From NCBI RefSeq assembly GCF_000211815.1, contig NZ_GL890838.1, positions 1 through 16,692 on the forward strand: a stretch of 16,692 bases of DNA. Direction: 5' to 3'. Each line of letters starts with the position of its first letter. Position 1 is the first letter of the stretch. The position numbers and the translations under genes were made by a program. The notes under the pieces were generated by a model. The model was given only the letters and a program-made list of their open reading frames with translations, made no database searches and had not been told where the DNA came from. This DNA is from Moorena producens 3L (GTDB lineage: Bacteria; Cyanobacteriota; Cyanobacteriia; Cyanobacteriales; Coleofasciculaceae). Shown here in pieces: positions 13,812 through 16,692 of this stretch.

Positions 13812-15053
13812 GTTCAATTCTCCCAGCACTGGTCGAGCGGTCTCTAACTAGCATAGTTGCCGAGCAACACTTTGAGCAGCATTGTCATTGTCCATAGCCG
13901 CACGAAGCGCGTTTCATGGCAAGACTTTGCTTTGACGGTTCTCGTTTGAGTAAATTGAGCGACTTGCGTCGCAAAAGCCCCATATAATCCTGTCCATGTC
14001 CGGTACGAAGACGGCTGTGGTCTTCCCTAAATGTGACATCGTTCCACCCAAGGTCGGCTATGTTCAATCCCCCAATGGGAGCGGATTGCCCTTGCCAAAA
14101 TGGTGGCATCAACTCTATCGCTAGTGATGTAAAAACAGACCTCTGTAGTTGTTTTGTTCCAGAGTTGACCAAATCGTTTCACCATCACTACACAGGTCTT
14201 GCCCTTCCATTTCGACCGATGGGGCAAATCGGGTACTTGAGTGATGGGCACTACCCAGACTTGCCGATGTTCAATGGGATGATGGCCAGCTTCTGTAGAC
14301 TCGTCATAGCTAAACTCAATGCCCTCCCACTGGGTTGTCTGTGCCGCCTTAAAGAAAGCCTCCACTCCCAAGTGGAGTTAATCTTGATTCCCTTTGAGTG
14401 CCAGGATATAGTCTCCACCGACCGTAAGGATTTGGGCGGCAATATTGCGCTGGGTACCCATGGCATCTAGGGTAATAATTGCACCTTGAATATCCAGTAG
14501 GTTCAGCACCACGGGAATGGCTGTGATCTCATTTGATTTGCTCTCCACCCGTTGTTGAGCTAACACCAGATGATGTTCACTCGCCCAGTCACTCACCGTA
14601 TGTAAGGCTTTGAGTTGCTTTTCCCGATCGTAGGAACCCCGAGCCGTTTTACCATCAATATTGATCAGCTTAATCTCTAGCTGGTTGGTAATCTGCTCCA
14701 CCCAACTATTGAAGCATTCATGCAACTGAGTTGGGTCAATCAATGCCAAGACTCTCGAAAAGGTATCGTGAGATGGAATACCATGGGGCAATTCCAAAAA
14801 CGTCTCTAACCATTGCTGTTTCGCTTTGCCATAGGTAATTGCTACCATATTATCTGCCCCAGACAGCACCGCCAAGATGGCGATGGTCACAAGATCTACA
14901 AGTTTATGCTTGGGTTCCCGTTTGACTCTCGGGTCATCCAATGCCTCAAACTGATTAATCACGCTATGTTTGAGCTGTTTCATCTGAGTTGAAAGGGGGG
15001 ATGGGGTGGGAGTACTAAAATCAATAGACATCAGGGCCGTTGAGAATGTGAAC
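13812..15053 (-). mobile_element. Decayed ISAs1-family insertion sequence
   Basis: The element spans about 1242 bases, typical for ISAs1. Read inward, the left end is gttcaattctcccagcactg and the right end gttcacattctcaacggccc followed by tg. They align with a one-base gap as an imperfect terminal repeat of about 21 bases. The broken transposase fills the interior. I do not see a clear target duplication. It sits between the two oppositely oriented MITE copies. Confidence 0.72.
13844..15031 (-). pseudogene. ISAs1-family transposase, nonsense and frameshifts
   Basis: From the ATG at 15031 the product opens with the ISAs1 N-terminal region (FEALDDPRVKREPKHKLVDL, then AILAVLSGAD, and HDTFSRVLALIDP). 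The DDE core follows: LINIDGKTARGSY with the first aspartate, HTVSDWAS, the ALDAMGTQ-type segment LDAMGTQRNIA with the second, and YILALKGNQ. An in-frame TAA at 14378-14380 interrupts NQDxLHLGVEAFF, probably one base from a lysine codon. The same frame then continues to HWGIE; a frameshift near 14045 leads to NDVTFREDHSRLRTGHG and SLNLLKREPSKQSLAMKR. Further shifts near 13905 and 13880 give the ending AAMDND and LLKVLLGNYAS. The transposase is therefore inactive. Family assignment is firm because all three catalytic regions and the family's C-terminal pattern are visible. Confidence 0.9.
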
Positions 15054-15237
15054 AGACTGATTTAATCTCTATCCAATTTCCTTGATTCTGGAGAAATTGT
15101 CTAGTCTGAATTGAGCCAAAGCAAACCTCTGCGCCAACGTCTATTTTGTCAAGTACAATTTATACAAAATAGCTGGGATTACCCTGGATTTATTTGGATT
15201 CGAGATTTACGACACTGACAAGATTGTATGCCAGTCA

Positions 15238-15261
15238 ATGTCTTGATGCAATAGCGAGTGG
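15238..15261. repeat. Short dispersed repeat gcaatagcgagtgg, copy 1
   Basis: The word tgtcttgatgcaatagcgag followed by tgg is repeated exactly at 15685-15707, and its core gcaatagcgagtgg also occurs at 15484-15497. MITE copy B begins five bases later. Confidence 0.8.
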
Positions 15262-15265
15262 TTTG

Positions 15266-15364
15266 GGGAGCATCCCAATTTGGCACGTTAGCTCTTTTTA
15301 GGGGGCTGAAACCCTTGAAATATCGTTGCTTTGGGTAATATTGTTTCCAAAATGGGATGCTCCC
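15266..15364. mobile_element. MITE-like element, copy B (inverted)
   Basis: This is the exact inverted copy of the 99-base element at 13159-13257, with 12-base perfect terminal inverted repeats. The flanks differ from those of copy A beyond two shared bases on one side, so the boundaries are well defined. Confidence 0.88.
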
Positions 15365-15377
15365 GTGGTTTGAAGTT

Positions 15378-15465
15378 ACCGTAAGAGAGTGGAGCCTTAT
15401 TAAAAAATATTTAACCCTTTTTTGCATAACCTGCCGACATTAAAGGCTCCACTCTCTAAGGTTTC
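15378..15465. mobile_element. Second small inverted-repeat element next to MITE copy B
   Basis: The arms agagagtggagcctt (15384-15398) and aaggctccactctct (15443-15457) are perfect 15-base complements around an AT-rich centre of 44 bases. Beyond the arms, acc and ggt extend the match with gaps. It starts about 14 bases after MITE copy B, so the two may be nested insertions. Confidence 0.65.
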
Positions 15466-15510
15466 GTCTCCGGGGAAACCACGGCAATAGCGAGTGGGGG
15501 AGACCCCCAC

Positions 15511-15646
15511 CTCATAAGGGTAGGTTTTTTACAAAGACCTCAGGTGTGGGGTGTGGGGCGTGGGGTGTGGGGTGTCTCATAAGGGTAGGTTTTTAACAAA
15601 GACGTGAGCTGTGGGGTGTGGGGTGTGGGGTGTGGGGTGTGGGGGA
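15511..15646. repeat. Duplicated unit with TGTGGGG heptamer arrays
   Basis: A segment starting ctcataagggtaggttttt is present at 15511 and again at 15576, giving a 65-base direct duplication. Each copy is followed by TGTGGGG-type heptamers: four GGGG runs in the first (15548-15572) and five in the second (15613-15645), each separated by three bases. Both fit the classical G-quadruplex pattern on the plus strand. Confidence 0.9.
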
Positions 15647-15684
15647 TAAGAAAATATACTTAATTTGTCGTTAAAAATCATCAT

Positions 15685-15735
15685 TGTCTTGATGCAATAG
15701 CGAGTGGGGGAAACCCCCAAGACAGCGCTGCATCG
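15685..15735. repeat. Structured repeat (gatgca...gggggaaaccccc...tgcatc)
   Basis: This copy of the gcaatagcgagtgg repeat continues as ggggaaaccccc and then gacagcgctgcatc. The inner stem ggggg/ccccc has a three-base loop, and the outer pair gatgca/tgcatc encloses it, so the whole can fold as a cruciform or RNA hairpin. Confidence 0.7.
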
Positions 15736-15742
15736 CTTCTTC

Positions 15743-15788
15743 AGGTGCGACCCGTGGCGAATTTAATTCGCCAAGGTCAAGCGCACCT
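15743..15788. repeat. Palindromic dispersed repeat, copy 2
   Basis: It begins aggtgcgacccgtggcgaat and ends with aattcgccaaggtcaagcgc acct, the right half being identical to copy 1 at 1568-1617. The centre ggcgaattt/aattcgcc is nearly palindromic. Confidence 0.8.
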
Positions 15789-15935
15789 AAGTTGTTTTCC
15801 TTTTCCTCTCCCTCTGGGTCGCCCCATGTTTTACCCTAATGTAAAAAACCTACCCCTGTGAGTCCTCTGGGACGGGAGAGGTCAACTAAGCGTGGAGAAG
15901 GAGTAAGACCAAAACTTGGACGTCCGTCTAAGTTG
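15789..15935. other. Unassigned spacer with gtaaaaaacctaccc
   Basis: No gene. The word gtaaaaaacctacccctg at about 15841 is the inverse of the aagggtaggtttttta segments at 15517 and 15582, so even this spacer holds pieces of the same repeat family. Confidence 0.45.
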
Positions 15936-16007
15936 AGGTGCGACCCGTGGCGAATTTAATTCGCCGAACGCGCCCCGCGTCTCCTACGGAGAACGGAAAG
16001 CGCACCT
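15936..16007. repeat. Palindromic dispersed repeat, copy 3, with extra module
   Basis: The first 30 bases equal copy 2 (aggtgcgacccgtggcgaat and on to attcgcc). Then gaacgcgccccgcgtctcct plus acggagaacgg stands where copy 2 has aaggtc, before the shared end aagcgcacct. The gaacgcgccccgcgt part is also at 10118-10132. Confidence 0.8.
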
Positions 16008-16054
16008 TCGGCATTCTTCCGTGTTCCCGTAGCGTGGCCTACGGCCAAGCTAGA

Positions 16055-16086
16055 AACCCCAACTTACTTCGTTTAAGTAAGTTGGG
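16055..16086. repeat. Strong hairpin, possibly the end of a lost IS200/IS605-type element
   Basis: The arms ccccaacttact and agtaagttgggg are perfect 12-base complements around a loop of about seven bases, followed by tagttcacggg. Such a subterminal hairpin is typical of IS200/IS605 ends in cyanobacteria, but no TnpA or TnpB frame is seen next to it. A terminator is less likely because no T tract follows. Confidence 0.5.
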
Positions 16087-16347
16087 GTAGTTCACGGGTC
16101 TACTTGAACATGACCAGTACAATAATTAGAGGTTCCTATTTATCTTCAATTAACCTGGTTCGATGGGGCATAAAGCCCCCGATGCAGATTCATTGAAGTA
16201 ATCAATAACAATAGCTTTGCCAAAGGAGGAACTCAATCTTGGGTTAAAGTCAAGCGGACTTGAGTTAGCAACTCAGTTTACCCCTGAAAAACAAATCTAC
16301 GAAGCCCATGACAGAAATTCGTATTGCTCCTCAGATCGATTAGAAAC
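16087..16347. other. Intergenic region with small hairpins
   Basis: No gene is supported. Two short stems can be drawn: ggggc(ataaa)gcccc near 16164 and tcaag(cgga)cttga near 16251. A minus-strand frame ending near 16155 is too short and interrupted to call. I see no recognised RNA family. Confidence 0.45.
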
Positions 16348-16554
16348 TTACCAATCTTTCTCGCTTTTCTTCTTCACCACAACAATTACTGGTTGAGCAT
16401 TTTCTGCAACCTCACCACTCTCTTTCAATTCTCCAATGACTTTAGCAATCCTCTTAAAAAGCTTACCCTCACCATATTGCAAATCCTTAATATCATCCTT
16501 CTTTGCCGATCCCATTTCTAGGATAATGGTGTTTTCTTTCTGAAGTGTACTCAT
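16348..16554 (-). CDS. Small conserved protein, resembles DUF6200
   Basis: This 68-residue protein has a beta-like start TIILEMG, a basic helix (KKDDIKDLQYGEGKLFKRIAK), a helix with VIGELKESG, and a hydrophobic strand QPVIVVVKKK. I recall this pattern (a V/I-rich strand with DLG or EMG, then K-rich KxxIKxLxxGxGKL, then PVIVVVxKK) from small proteins annotated DUF6200; the match is from memory and not verified. There is no signal or membrane helix. The start at 16554 is well supported: AGGAG lies seven to eight bases upstream on the minus strand. It is divergent from a possible gene running off the right edge. The charged lysine-rich body suggests binding to a partner protein or nucleic acid, but no function is known to me. 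Confidence 0.8.
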   Translation of the reverse strand: MSTLQKENTIILEMGSAKKDDIKDLQYGEGKLFKRIAKVIGELKESGEVAENAQPVIVVVKKKSEKDW

Positions 16555-16643
16555 GGAAGTTCTCCTAACTAAATTTTAGCAAGCTTTATCAAAAGTTAGA
16601 TCGTGCCCAGCTCCGCCCTTGTAAAAAACTTCAAAGTGATGTA

Positions 16644-16692
16644 ATGAACATTCCAAAAACTTTTGAAGAACTCAAATCCTTTTTGGATTCAA
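16644..16692 (+). CDS. Possible start of a gene cut by the window edge
   Basis: From the ATG at 16644 the frame is open for 16 codons to the edge (MNIPKTFEELKSFLDS). The composition, with helix-like ELKSF, looks coding. There is no strong ribosome site. It would be divergent from the small conserved gene, sharing a spacer of about 90 bases. Too short to identify. Confidence 0.35.
   Translation, partial: MNIPKTFEELKSFLDS

Noticed and set aside
13661..13897. TTG-initiated 78-codon frame
   Set aside because: It overlaps the ISAs1 relic on the other strand, begins with TTG without a ribosome site, and shows no recognisable motif.
13116..15143. Ten-base inverted pair tagacgttgg / ccaacgtcta as ends of a larger element
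   Set aside because: The match does not extend beyond ten bases, and the enclosed ISAs1 relic has its own better ends at 13812 and 15053.

Overview
The window looks like chromosomal DNA of a large-genome filamentous cyanobacterium, possibly Moorena/Moorea-like; the genus is an inference. The evidence is many HIP1 palindromes (GCGATCGC), several seven-base tandem repeats of the STRR type known from filamentous cyanobacteria, a one-helix high-light-inducible (Hlip) protein, and cyanobacterial-type alanine dehydrogenase, WD40 and DUF1800/DUF1501 proteins.

Positions 1-9920 are mostly housekeeping and conserved genes. On the minus strand are yqeK and rsfS (nucleotide turnover and ribosome silencing, a common pair) and ald (alanine dehydrogenase). 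Divergent from ald is an Hlip gene. Then on the plus strand come a small two-helix membrane protein, a MerR regulator with likely metal-binding cysteines closely followed by an exported seven-bladed WD40 protein, and an RNase HI-like protein. That last gene converges, across a perfect 38-bp palindrome, on an unrecognised 87-residue protein. A DUF1800 gene and a DUF1501 gene follow; this pair co-occurs in many bacteria, and here one product is membrane-anchored and the other has a Tat-like signal.

Positions 9921-16692 are accessory DNA. There is a 19-bp tandem array carrying eleven HIP1 sites, a decayed IS1-type element (about 0.9 kb, inverted ends visible), a scrap of an IS5-type transposase, an intact family 4 glycosyltransferase, a decayed ISAs1-type element (about 1.24 kb), two identical 99-bp MITE-like repeats in opposite orientation, several structured dispersed repeats and, at the right edge, a conserved small protein.

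I do not see a convincing new defence or biosynthetic system. The most distinctive content is the repeats: heptamer arrays that fit a G-quadruplex pattern and often share a CACCTCAT border, nested palindromic modules, repeats that supply start and stop codons, and the MITE pair. The least understood gene set is the DUF1800/DUF1501 pair.
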